From: Mycolicibacterium vinylchloridicum
Lineage (GTDB): Bacteria; Actinomycetota; Actinomycetes; Mycobacteriales; Mycobacteriaceae
NCBI RefSeq assembly: GCF_013404075.1
Contig: NZ_JACBJQ010000021.1
Span: 50,429 to 114,428 of the forward strand
Length of the DNA: 64,000 nucleotides
Direction: 5' to 3'
Within the stretch, counting starts at the first letter, position 1, and the number at the start of each line of letters is the position of its first letter. Below, in pieces: positions 44,257 through 52,004 of this stretch. The notes under the pieces were generated by a model. That model was not told the DNA's origin and did no database searches. It saw nothing but the letters and a program-made list of their open reading frames with translations. Position numbers and translations under genes: made by a program.

Positions 44257-45441
44257 GTGACCACCACCACTGACTCCCTTGACGCCCTCCCGGTGACCGC
44301 GTTGCTCGACGGCAATCACCCTGGCTGGGCGTCCAAACAACCGCCGACCAGCGCGGTGACCCGCCGCTACGACGAGGCCTGCCGGCTGGGCATCGTCGAA
44401 CGCGCCGACGACCCGATCCGGGCCGTCGCCGACACCGTCGACGCCCACGCCACCGTCGTGCGCGAGGCGTTGGAAGCCCTCGGCGACGAGAAGGCACTGA
44501 CCGCGCTGGAAGCAGTGCTCGACCTGTCCTTGCTGGAACGCCAGCTGATCGAGGACGCCGCCCGGCGCAGAACGCTGGCGCTGCTGCGCGTACAGGAAGG
44601 GCTGTCCAAACTGCGCGGCATCGACGAGGTCGCCAAGATCGTCGACCGTGCTCCACGGGAACTCGTCGAGTCGTGCGGATTCGACCGAGCCGTCCTCTTC
44701 CGGGTGCACGAGGGCAAGATGGTGATGGAATCGGCGTACTTCGGCGACGACGTCGAGGGCGCCGAGAAGATGGTGGCCTTCGCCCAGTCCGTCGCCCCGC
44801 AGCTGGACCACATGCTCCTGGAAACGCAGATGATCCGAAGGCACGCACCGGAAATCGTCCGTGACGCCCGCAACGACCCGCGGGTCAACCGCCCGATCAT
44901 CGACTTCTCACTGACCCACTCCTACGTCGCGGCCCCGGTCATGCCGACCGGGCGGGTGATCGGATTCCTGCACGCCGACCGGCTGTACTCCGGGCGCACC
45001 GTCGACGAGATCGACCGAGATACGGTGTGGGCGTTCGCCGAAGGGTTCGGCTATGCCTTCGAGCGCACCGTGCTGATGGAACGGATGCGCCGCCAGCATG
45101 CCGAGGTGCGCAGCGCGCTGGCCACCGCGGAGCAGGCCGCGCAGGCTCTGCAGGACGCGGACTTGGAGCTGAGGAAGGTCGAACCGGCCGAGCGCAGCCC
45201 GGCCAGCCGGCGGCTGGCCGAGGTCGAGTCGCGGGTACACGACATGCTGACCCGCCGCGAAGCCGAGGTGCTGCGGCTGATGGCCGACGGGCGGACCAAC
45301 CAGCAGATCGCCGACGAGCTGGTGATCACTCCCGGAACGGTGAAATCCCATGTGAAGCGCGTACTTCGGAAGCTGCACGCCAGCAACCGCGCCGAGGCGG
45401 CGTCGATCTACGCGCGACTGGCCCGGCCCGAGCCGTCCTGA
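44257..45441 (+). CDS. GAF-domain LuxR family transcriptional regulator
   Basis: The 394-aa protein has an N-terminal helical region (about 1-115), a GAF-like sensory domain (about 120-260; VDRAPRELVESCGFDRAVLFRVHEGKMVMESAY), and a helical linker that may form a coiled coil (RMRRQHAEVRSALATAEQAAQALQDADLELRKV). A C-terminal LuxR helix-turn-helix follows (LTRREAEVLRLMADGRTNQQIADELVITPGTVKSHVKRVLRKL). It starts at GTG 44257. The divergent P450-snoaL operon is the probable target. The ligand is unknown. Confidence 0.88.
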   Translation: MTTTTDSLDALPVTALLDGNHPGWASKQPPTSAVTRRYDEACRLGIVERADDPIRAVADTVDAHATVVREALEALGDEKALTALEAVLDLSLLERQLIEDAARRRTLALLRVQEGLSKLRGIDEVAKIVDRAPRELVESCGFDRAVLFRVHEGKMVMESAYFGDDVEGAEKMVAFAQSVAPQLDHMLLETQMIRRHAPEIVRDARNDPRVNRPIIDFSLTHSYVAAPVMPTGRVIGFLHADRLYSGRTVDEIDRDTVWAFAEGFGYAFERTVLMERMRRQHAEVRSALATAEQAAQALQDADLELRKVEPAERSPASRRLAEVESRVHDMLTRREAEVLRLMADGRTNQQIADELVITPGTVKSHVKRVLRKLHASNRAEAASIYARLARPEPS

Positions 45442-45444
45442 CCC

Positions 45445-46197
45445 TCAGCCGATCGACCAGCGCGACGTCAGCACCCCGAGTGCGCCGAGGGCCACCGCCG
45501 CGGCGGTCGTCGTGCGCAGCACGGTCGGGCCCAGCCGGACCGCGGTTGCCCCGGCTGCCACCAATGCGTCGAGCTCGCCGTCGCTGATCCCACCCTCGGG
45601 ACCTACCAGCAACATGATCGAATTCGCTTGCGCCACAGGAAGTTCAACCATCGGATGAGCGGCGGATTCATGCAGCGCCAGCACCAGCCCGCCGGCCCTC
45701 ACCCGATCCCCGACCTCAGCCACCAGCGCCTTGGTGACCAGCGGCCCGCTGATGCCGGGAATGTAGGCGCGCCGCGACTGGCGAGCCGCCGACCGCGCCA
45801 CCGCACGCCAGCGGCGCAACCCCTTCTCGGCCCGCTCACCGTCCCAGCGCGCGACGCACCGGTCCGCCTGCCAGGCGATGAAGTCGTCGGCGCCGGCCTC
45901 GGTGGCCAGCTCGATCGCCAACTCCGACCGTTCCGACTTCGGAATGCCCTGGGCAACAGTCACCGTCGGGGCGGGACGGGGCGCCGTCCAGCGTTCGAGC
46001 ACCCGAGCTGAGAACCCGCGCTTGCTGGTCTCCTCGACCTCGCAGCGAGCCAAAGCCCCGTCGCCGTCGGACAGCACGAGCGCTTCACCCGGGCGGATGC
46101 GCCGTACCGTGGCGGCGTGGAAGCCTTCGTCGCCGTCGACGACGGCACGCTCCCCGACCGCCGGGACGGCGTCGGCGTAGAACAGTGTGTCGGCCAA
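45445..46197 (-). CDS. rsmE: 16S rRNA m3U1498 methyltransferase RsmE
   Basis: This 250-aa SPOUT methyltransferase has the SAM-binding knot LLVGPEGGISDGELDALVAAGATAVRLGPTVLRTTTAAAVAL near the C-terminus. The N-terminal PUA-like part carries HAATVRRIRPGEALVLSDGDG. It methylates U1498 of 16S rRNA. It follows dnaJ2 with 3 intervening bases, forming the hrcA-dnaJ2-rsmE operon, as in Rv2374c-Rv2372c. Confidence 0.95.
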   Translation of the reverse strand: MADTLFYADAVPAVGERAVVDGDEGFHAATVRRIRPGEALVLSDGDGALARCEVEETSKRGFSARVLERWTAPRPAPTVTVAQGIPKSERSELAIELATEAGADDFIAWQADRCVARWDGERAEKGLRRWRAVARSAARQSRRAYIPGISGPLVTKALVAEVGDRVRAGGLVLALHESAAHPMVELPVAQANSIMLLVGPEGGISDGELDALVAAGATAVRLGPTVLRTTTAAAVALGALGVLTSRWSIG

Positions 46198-46200
46198 TGC

Positions 46201-47340
46201 CTAGCGGCCGCTGAAGGTTTCGCGCAGCCGGCTGAACAGGCCACCAGAGTTGCCTGCCGCGGCGTGCGCGGACCTGACCTCGGGCTCGGCGTGGCTGCGG
46301 GTCTTGAACTCGGAGAGCAGTTCCCTGGCCCGCGCGTCGAGCTTGCCGGGCACCGTTACCTCGATGTGCGCGTGTAGGTTCCCCCGCACGCCGGAACGCA
46401 AGTGCGGCATGCCGTGCCCGCGCAACGTGGTCACCGAGCCCGGCTGAGTGCCGGGCTCGATGGTGATCTCGGTCGGCCCGTCGAGGATGGCGTCGACGGT
46501 CACGGTGGTGCCGAGCGCGGCGTCGACCATCGGCACGGAGATCGTGCAGTGCAAGTCGTCGCCGTCGCGGATGAAGATGTCGTGCTGCTGCTCGTGGACT
46601 TCGACGTAGAGGTCGCCCGCCGGCCCGCCGCCCGGGCCGACCTCGCCCTGGGCGGCCAGCCGGACGCGCATGCCGTCGCCGACACCGGCCGGGATCTTCA
46701 CGCTGATATCCCGGCGGGCGCGCACCCGGCCGTCGCCGCCGCATCGGTGACACGGGTCGGGGATGACCTCGCCGACACCGCGGCAGGTCGGGCAGGGACG
46801 GGAGGTCATCACCTGGCCGAGCAGGGAGCGCTGCACGGTCTGCACCTCGCCGCGGCCGCCACAGGTGTCGCACGCGACCGGGGTGGAATTGCCGTGAGTC
46901 CCCTTGCCCTGGCAGATGTCACACAGCACGGCGGTGTCGACGGTGACCTGCTTGGTCACGCCGGTCGCGCACTCGGACAGGTCCAGCCGCATCCGCAGCA
47001 GCGAGTCCGAGCCGGGACGCACCCGCCCGATCGGACCGCGCGATGCGCCGCCACCGCCGAAAAACGCTTCGAACACGTCACCCAAACCACCGAAGCCACT
47101 GAAGCCGTTGGCCGCGCCGGCGCCCTCGAGCGGATCTCCACCGAGGTCGACGATGCGGCGCTTCTCCGGATCGGACAGCACCTCGTAGGCGGCGCTGATC
47201 TCCTTGAACCGATGCTGGGCGGCCTCGTCGGGGTTGACGTCGGGGTGCAGCTCGCGGGCCAGCTTTCGATAGGCGCGCTTGATCTCCTGATCGCTGGCGC
47301 CCTGGCTCACCCCGAGTAAGCCGTAGTAATCCCGTGCCAC
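46201..47340 (-). CDS. dnaJ2: Chaperone DnaJ (DnaJ2 type)
   Basis: The 379-aa type I J-protein has a J domain with ARELHPDVNP (HPD), a short Gly/Phe region (NGFSGFGGLGDVFEAFFGGGG), and four CxxCxGxG zinc repeats (CDICQGKG, CDTCGGRG, CPTCRGVG, CHRCGGDG). The C-terminal substrate-binding domains follow. The cytosolic co-chaperone stimulates DnaK. The second dnaJ gene, beside hrcA rather than dnaK, is the normal mycobacterial arrangement. GTG 47340 lies 25 bases after hrcA. Confidence 0.96.
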   Translation of the reverse strand: MARDYYGLLGVSQGASDQEIKRAYRKLARELHPDVNPDEAAQHRFKEISAAYEVLSDPEKRRIVDLGGDPLEGAGAANGFSGFGGLGDVFEAFFGGGGASRGPIGRVRPGSDSLLRMRLDLSECATGVTKQVTVDTAVLCDICQGKGTHGNSTPVACDTCGGRGEVQTVQRSLLGQVMTSRPCPTCRGVGEVIPDPCHRCGGDGRVRARRDISVKIPAGVGDGMRVRLAAQGEVGPGGGPAGDLYVEVHEQQHDIFIRDGDDLHCTISVPMVDAALGTTVTVDAILDGPTEITIEPGTQPGSVTTLRGHGMPHLRSGVRGNLHAHIEVTVPGKLDARARELLSEFKTRSHAEPEVRSAHAAAGNSGGLFSRLRETFSGR

Positions 47341-47365
47341 ACTTGACCTTTCGAAATCCGGCCGG

Positions 47366-48403
47366 CTATCCGGCCCGGTGTCCTAGGACATCGCCGATGT
47401 ACATCGCAACCGCCGCGACATTGGCAATAGTCCCCGGATAGTCCATTCTGGTCGGCCCCAAGACGCCCATGCCGCCGAAGACGGTGCCCGAACTGCCGTA
47501 GGTCGTGGTCACCACCGATGTGCCGGCCATCTGTTCGGCCTCGGTCTCATGGCCGATGCGCACCGTGACCTTACCCGCTTCCTGCTGGGCGGCCAGCAGC
47601 CGAAGCACCACCACCTGCTCCTCGAGGGCTTCCAGAATCGAGCGCAGCGAGCCGCCGAAGTCGGCGGTGTTGCGCGTCAGGTTGGCGGTGCCGCCCATCA
47701 ACAGGCGTTCCTCGTTGTGTTCGACCAGGGATTCCAGCAGCACGGTCGCCGAACGCCCGACGGCATCGCCCAGCCCGCCGGATCCGTCGAGTTGCGCGGC
47801 GAGGTCGGCCACCGCGGCCGAGGCCGCGGCGAGGCGCTTGCCCTCGAGCGCTTGACCGAGCAGTTCGCGCAATTGGGACAGCTGGTGATCATCGATGGTG
47901 TCGCCCAGCTCCACCATGCGCTGGTCGACCCGGCCAGAGTCGGTGATGACAACCATCAGCAGCCGCGCGGGCGTGATCGCCACGATCTCGAGGTGGCGGA
48001 CCGTCGACGTGGACAGCGTCGGGTACTGGACGATCGCGACCTGGCGAGTCAGCTGGGCCAGCAGCTTCACCGCACGGCGCAGCACATCGTCGAGGTCGAC
48101 CCCGGATTCCAGGAATTGCATGATCGCGCGGCGCTCGGAGCCGGACAGCGGTTTGACGTCGTCGATGCGGTCGACGAACTCGCGATAGCCCTTCTCGGTG
48201 GGCACCCGCCCGGAGCTGGTGTGGGGCTGGGTGATGTAGCCCTCGGCCTCCAGCACGGCCATGTCGTTGCGCACGGTGGCGCTGGACACCCCGAGGTTGT
48301 GGCGGTCGACGAGGGCCTTGGATCCGATCGGTTCCTTGGTCGCGACGAAGTCGGCGACGATGGCGCGAAGTACCTCAAAGCGACGGTCGTCGGCACTTCC
48401 CAT
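47366..48403 (-). CDS. hrcA: Heat-inducible transcription repressor HrcA
   Basis: The 345-aa repressor has an N-terminal winged helix (RFEVLRAIVADFVATKEPIGSKALVDRHNLGVSSATVRNDMAVLEAEGYITQPHTSSGRVPTEKGYR) characteristic of HrcA. A GAF-like dimer domain ends in MDYPGTIANVAAVAMYIGDVL. ATG 48403 follows GGAGGTGG at a good spacing, and the TTG at 48418 is less likely. A CIRCE-like element lies 50 bases upstream, so autoregulation together with groEL-type genes is expected. Confidence 0.95.
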   Translation of the reverse strand: MGSADDRRFEVLRAIVADFVATKEPIGSKALVDRHNLGVSSATVRNDMAVLEAEGYITQPHTSSGRVPTEKGYREFVDRIDDVKPLSGSERRAIMQFLESGVDLDDVLRRAVKLLAQLTRQVAIVQYPTLSTSTVRHLEIVAITPARLLMVVITDSGRVDQRMVELGDTIDDHQLSQLRELLGQALEGKRLAAASAAVADLAAQLDGSGGLGDAVGRSATVLLESLVEHNEERLLMGGTANLTRNTADFGGSLRSILEALEEQVVVLRLLAAQQEAGKVTVRIGHETEAEQMAGTSVVTTTYGSSGTVFGGMGVLGPTRMDYPGTIANVAAVAMYIGDVLGHRAG

Positions 48404-48452
48404 CTGATCCACCTCCAAGTTGCCTTCATTTTACGGTCAGCTTCACTCGTAG

Positions 48453-48479
48453 TTAGCACCCGTGCGCGCCGAGTGCCAC
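48453..48479 (-). promoter_or_regulatory. CIRCE-like operator of hrcA
   Basis: The plus strand reads TTAGCACCC, 9 bases, GAGTGCCAC. The known CIRCE is TTAGCACTC-N9-GAGTGCTAA. Seven of nine positions match in the right arm and eight of nine in the left arm, with the correct 9-base spacer. It lies 50 bases before the hrcA start, where HrcA would repress its own operon. Confidence 0.8.
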
Positions 48480-48591
48480 CGCGCGCCGCGCGAACAGAAG
48501 TTCGCCCGGCGCTGACGTGCGGCGCGACAGCGACTAGCCTTGCTCGAATGGTGATGCGGAGTCGGGGGGCTGCGCTCGGGGCTACGGCCCG

Positions 48592-48912
48592 ATGATCTTC
48601 AAGGGCGTTCGGGAGGGCAAGCCGTATCCCGAGCATGGCCTGACCTATCGCGACTGGTCGCAGATCCCCCCGCGACAGATCCGCCTCGACGAATTGGTCA
48701 CCACCACAACGGTGCTCGCACTGGATCGTCTGCTCTCGGAGGACTCCACGTTCTACGGCGACCTGTTCCCGCATGCCGTCCGTTGGCACGGCGTGATCTA
48801 CCTCGAGGACGGCCTGCACCGCGCGGTACGCGCCGCACTACGTAATCGCACCGTGCTGCATGCCCGGGTCTTCGACATGGACGGCGGAGTCAACGGGCAA
48901 TACCCGAGCTGA
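48592..48912 (+). CDS. Conserved small protein with a ParB-like DGLHR motif (Rv2375 position)
   Basis: This 106-aa soluble protein contains IYLEDGLHRAVRAALRNR near residues 71-88, which resembles the D-G-x-HR-x-x-A block of ParB/Srx-type folds. The rest (PPRQIRLDELVTTTTVLALDRLLSEDSTFYGDLFPHAVRWHG) matches the opening strand-helix of that fold. Neither nuclease nor nucleotide-binding activity is shown. It may be a small ParB-fold enzyme or an orphan regulator. ATG start, monocistronic, between hrcA and the hemW-like gene. Confidence 0.7.
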   Translation: MIFKGVREGKPYPEHGLTYRDWSQIPPRQIRLDELVTTTTVLALDRLLSEDSTFYGDLFPHAVRWHGVIYLEDGLHRAVRAALRNRTVLHARVFDMDGGVNGQYPS

Positions 48913-48947
48913 GTCAACCCCCGGTCGCTTCGCTCTTGCCCGCCGAA

Positions 48948-50120
48948 TCAGTCCAGCACGTCCCGCACCACGGCATCAGCCAACAACCGTCCGCGGTCGG
49001 TGAGCACCAGCCGGTCGCCGGCCCGGATCAGCAGACCCCCTGCCACGGCATCGTCCGCGCGCCGCTGTTCGGATTCTGTGAGCGCCGCCCACGGCAGCCC
49101 CGTGCGTAACCGGATGCCCAGCAGCACGTTCTCGATGTGCCGGGCGTGGGCGTCGAGGCGCTCGAACTCGGCGACCGGCGCTTGGCCGCGGGTGAGCGCT
49201 TCGGCGTAGGCGCTCGGATGCTTGAGGTTCCACCAGCGGGTGTCGCCGACGAACGCGTGGGCGCCGGGGCCCGCACCCCACCACTGCCCGCCGTCCCAGT
49301 AGCCGACGTTATGCCGGCATTCGCCGCCGGGGCGGCTCCAGTTCGACACCTCATACCAGCTCAGCCCGGCCGCGGAGAGCCGCTGGTCGAGCAGCTCGTA
49401 GCGGTGGGCGAGGACGTCGTCGTCGGGTGCGTCGATCTCCCCGCGCCGCACTCGGCGGGCCAGCGCCGTGCCCTCCTCGACGATCAGCGCGTAGGCCGAC
49501 ACATGGTCGACACCGGCGGCCAGGGCGGCGTCGACCGAGCGCACCAGGTCGTCGTCGGACTCCCCCGGTGTGCCGTAGATGAGGTCGATGTTGAGGTGCT
49601 CGAAGCCGGCCGCCGTCGCCTCGGCGGCGGCGGTCAGCGCCCTGCCGGGCGAATGCGTCCGGTCCAGCACCGCCAGCACCCGGGGCGCGGTCGACTGCAT
49701 GCCCAGCGACACCCGGGTGTAGCCGGCCGCGCGGATCCGGGAGAAGAACTCAGGTGACGTCGACTCCGGGTTGGCCTCGGTGGTCACCTCCGCCCTGGCA
49801 GCCAGGGCGAAGTTGTCCCGCACCGCGTCGAGCACCTCGGCCAGCCCGGCTCCGCCGAGCAGCGACGGGGTGCCGCCGCCGACGAACACCGTGTCGACCG
49901 GCACCGCGCCCAGCGAGCCTGCGGCCAATTCGAGCTCGGCGCGCAGCGCAGTCAGCCAGCCCTGTGGGGACGCTCCGCCGAGCTCGGCGGCGGTGTAGGT
50001 GTTGAAGTCGCAGTACCCGCAGCGGGTAGCGCAGAACGGAACATGGACATAGACGCCGAACGCCGTGCCGGGCGTCAGGGCGAGTTCCGGGAGGGCGGCC
50101 GGTGCGGGACGGACCGACAT
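48948..50120 (-). CDS. hemW: HemW-like radical SAM protein (HemN-related)
   Basis: This 390-aa radical SAM protein has the cluster motif CATRCGYC (Cys30, Cys34, Cys37) followed by DFNTYT. GGGTPSLL near residue 87 and EANPESTSPEFF belong to the family, and the HemN_C-type domain (ALTESEQRRADDAVAGGLLIRAGDRLVLTDRGRLLAD) closes the protein. HemW inserts heme into target proteins. True coproporphyrinogen dehydrogenase HemN carries an extra CxxxCxxCxC pattern that is absent here. It corresponds to Rv2388c, annotated hemN. Confidence 0.9.
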   Translation of the reverse strand: MSVRPAPAALPELALTPGTAFGVYVHVPFCATRCGYCDFNTYTAAELGGASPQGWLTALRAELELAAGSLGAVPVDTVFVGGGTPSLLGGAGLAEVLDAVRDNFALAARAEVTTEANPESTSPEFFSRIRAAGYTRVSLGMQSTAPRVLAVLDRTHSPGRALTAAAEATAAGFEHLNIDLIYGTPGESDDDLVRSVDAALAAGVDHVSAYALIVEEGTALARRVRRGEIDAPDDDVLAHRYELLDQRLSAAGLSWYEVSNWSRPGGECRHNVGYWDGGQWWGAGPGAHAFVGDTRWWNLKHPSAYAEALTRGQAPVAEFERLDAHARHIENVLLGIRLRTGLPWAALTESEQRRADDAVAGGLLIRAGDRLVLTDRGRLLADAVVRDVLD

Positions 50121-50263
50121 GCGTCCAGTGTCGCAGAGCCGTCTCCGTGGCCGGACGCGCTGAGCAGAGCCGCGGGCCGTAGATAGGCATGTGCCGCGTC
50201 GACGCGAATATGGGCAGTGCCCACCGATGTGTCGGATGGCGCGCTCGATGACCGTTGACGCTC

Positions 50264-51706
50264 ATGGAGCGATTCGTGATCGGAAAGTCGATACTCACCG
50301 CCACTGCGCTGACCGCCGGTGTCCTTGCAGCGGCAGCCCCTGACGCCGTTGGTGAAACCATGTCGGTTCGCGCAAGCGCGCCTCGTGTCGCACCCGCGCC
50401 CGCGCGGTCGCCGATCGGCGACCGGCACCATGTGTTCGCGGAAACGGACGCCCCGGCGAGCGTGATCGCGGTCCGCCGTGGCAGCCCCGGCCACGGTGGC
50501 ACGTCAGCTACCGCCCGGCAGACCGTCGCCGGCCTTGGCAACGCTCCGTCTCTCGACCCCAGCGTCGAGTCCGTGGACGGACTCGTGAGGTCCTTCGCCC
50601 CGGCGGTGCACGCGCGCGTGTCGGCGCGGACGGGGGGCAACGCGGCACGGCACGTCGCGCCGGCAGCTTCGAACCCCGCCGATCTCATTGCGGTCAACAT
50701 CGGCAACCCGATTGGCTTCTTGATCGGAAACGGCGACGAGCCGGGGGAAAACGGCGGGCTGCTGATCGGTAATGGCGCCGACGGTGGGCCCGGCCAGGAC
50801 GGCGGCCGTGGTGGACTTCTGTTCGGCAATGGCGGCCGCGGCGGAGACGGCGTTCTGACCGGCCAGCAGGGCGGTAACGGAGGAGACGCCGGGCTCTTCG
50901 GCAACGGCGGTGCCGGCGGAAACGGCACCGATCACCTGACGAGTATGGGCGGCATTCCCGCCGTCGGCGGAGCAGGCGGTACCGGCGGCCGCGGTGGCCT
51001 GCTCGTCGGCAACGGCGGTTCAGGCGGACGCGGCGGCATCGCCACCCAGATCAACAACGACCCCACCAAGTTGAATCCCGCCACCGGAGGCGCCGGCGGA
51101 ACCGGTGGCAGCGCAGGACTGTTCGGCGCTGCAGGCAACGGCGGTGCCGGCGGCAGCGCAAGCAGCCAGACCGACTACGCAAACGCCGGCGCCGGTGGGA
51201 CCGGCGGAACCAGTTCGGGTTTCGGCGCCGCCGGGGCTGGCGGAAAGGGTGGTGACGCCAGTGGTGCCGGTCCCGCATTCGGCGGTCTCGGTGGGCAGGG
51301 TGGCCAGGCCATGCTCGGCGGTAACGGCGGCAACGGCGGCAACGGCGGCAACGGCTCCAGTACGGCGTCGATAGCCCATGGCGGTGGCGGCGGTGCCGGC
51401 GGGCGCAGTGCGGTCGGTGCGGCCGGCGCCGGGGGCGGCGGCGGAGACGCCGCGGCCAAGGCGTTGGCCGCCGGAGGCTCCGGAGGCCGCGGCGGGACCA
51501 GCGGGGCCCTCGGCAATGGCGGCAACGGCGGCAACGGCGGCAAAGCATCCTCGGGGTCGAACAACGCCTACGGCGGCGACGGCGGCAACGGCGGTAGCGC
51601 CGGCATCGGCGGCCGGGGTGGAGCCGGCGGGGCCGGCGGGGTCGGCGGCACCAAGAACGGCAAGCCTGGCAACGACGGCCGTAGTAACGGCACCCCGGCG
51701 GGCTAG
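50264..51706 (+). CDS. Secreted PGRS-like glycine-rich repeat protein without a PE domain
   Basis: The 480-aa protein starts at ATG 50264 with a signal-like N-terminus (IGKSILTATALTAGVLAAAA, residues 6-25). A 100-residue non-repetitive segment follows. From about residue 150 the protein is dominated by Gly-Gly-X and Asn-Gly-Gly triplets (GNGG, GGAGG, LLIGNGADGGPG, LFGNGGAGGNG), as in PGRS domains. No PE motif occurs. The tail ends GNDGRSNGTPAG. PGRS repeats form Ca-binding or polyglycine-helix-like structures in some proteins (prior knowledge). Surface location is inferred. Confidence 0.8.
   Translation: MERFVIGKSILTATALTAGVLAAAAPDAVGETMSVRASAPRVAPAPARSPIGDRHHVFAETDAPASVIAVRRGSPGHGGTSATARQTVAGLGNAPSLDPSVESVDGLVRSFAPAVHARVSARTGGNAARHVAPAASNPADLIAVNIGNPIGFLIGNGDEPGENGGLLIGNGADGGPGQDGGRGGLLFGNGGRGGDGVLTGQQGGNGGDAGLFGNGGAGGNGTDHLTSMGGIPAVGGAGGTGGRGGLLVGNGGSGGRGGIATQINNDPTKLNPATGGAGGTGGSAGLFGAAGNGGAGGSASSQTDYANAGAGGTGGTSSGFGAAGAGGKGGDASGAGPAFGGLGGQGGQAMLGGNGGNGGNGGNGSSTASIAHGGGGGAGGRSAVGAAGAGGGGGDAAAKALAAGGSGGRGGTSGALGNGGNGGNGGKASSGSNNAYGGDGGNGGSAGIGGRGGAGGAGGVGGTKNGKPGNDGRSNGTPAG
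51315..51356 (+). repeat. Tandem 9-bp GGCAACGGC repeats within the PGRS-like gene
   Basis: A run encoding GGNGGNGGNGGNG shows almost perfect repetition of the 9-base unit GGCGGCAAC. A shorter copy is near 51510-51545. Such tracts are prone to copy-number change by slippage. Confidence 0.8.
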
Positions 51707-51791
51707 GTGCCCCAACTCGAGTTCGGATCAGCGCGAGCCAAAATTTGGCCCGGTTAGAGCTATCGACGCGGTTCGTGGCAGAATGGCGCGC

Positions 51792-51884
51792 ATGCTCGCC
51801 CCCCAGAACCTGCGCCGTGTGGCACTGGTGGCTCGGCGGCATGTGGATTTCAAGCGCGTCTGTACCTGTTGTTGTCTGGCTTGA
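51792..51884 (+). CDS. Cysteine-rich leader peptide upstream of nirA (attenuator)
   Basis: A 30-codon open reading frame ends in Cys-Thr-Cys-Cys-Cys-Leu-Ala-stop, 120 bases before nirA. CAGAAT (51779-51784), exactly seven bases before ATG 51792, fits a leaderless -10, although ATG 51783 in the same frame gives 33 codons. The clustered Cys codons close to the stop are typical of peptides that stall ribosomes when Cys-tRNA is short. In M. smegmatis poly-cysteine leader ORFs control the same operons (recalled). The peptide itself is likely dispensable; the act of translation regulates nirA. Confidence 0.75.
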   Translation: MLAPQNLRRVALVARRHVDFKRVCTCCCLA

Positions 51885-51977
51885 CGCCGTAGACCCGCCC
51901 ACCTGTACTTCAGCTGGCCGACCGGATCTGCGCCGCCGGAAACAGCTCACCGGTGGATTCGCGCGATTCGAACGCCA

Positions 51978-51997
51978 GCTCCTTGACATCGAGGAGC
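51978..51997 (+). promoter_or_regulatory. Hairpin sequestering the nirA Shine-Dalgarno sequence
   Basis: GCTCCT (51978-51983) and AGGAGC (51992-51997) form a perfect 6-bp stem with an 8-base loop. The 3' arm contains the AGGAG ribosome-binding site of nirA (ATG 52005). It is a direct off-switch for nirA translation. How the upstream Cys-rich leader changes it needs structure probing. Confidence 0.8.
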
Positions 51998-52004
51998 ACA
52001 TTTC

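Noticed and set aside
51300..51560. Short regular repeats that could suggest CRISPR or VNTR DNA
   Set aside because: The period is 9 bases and in frame with the glycine repeats. No unique spacers are present, so this is coding repetition.
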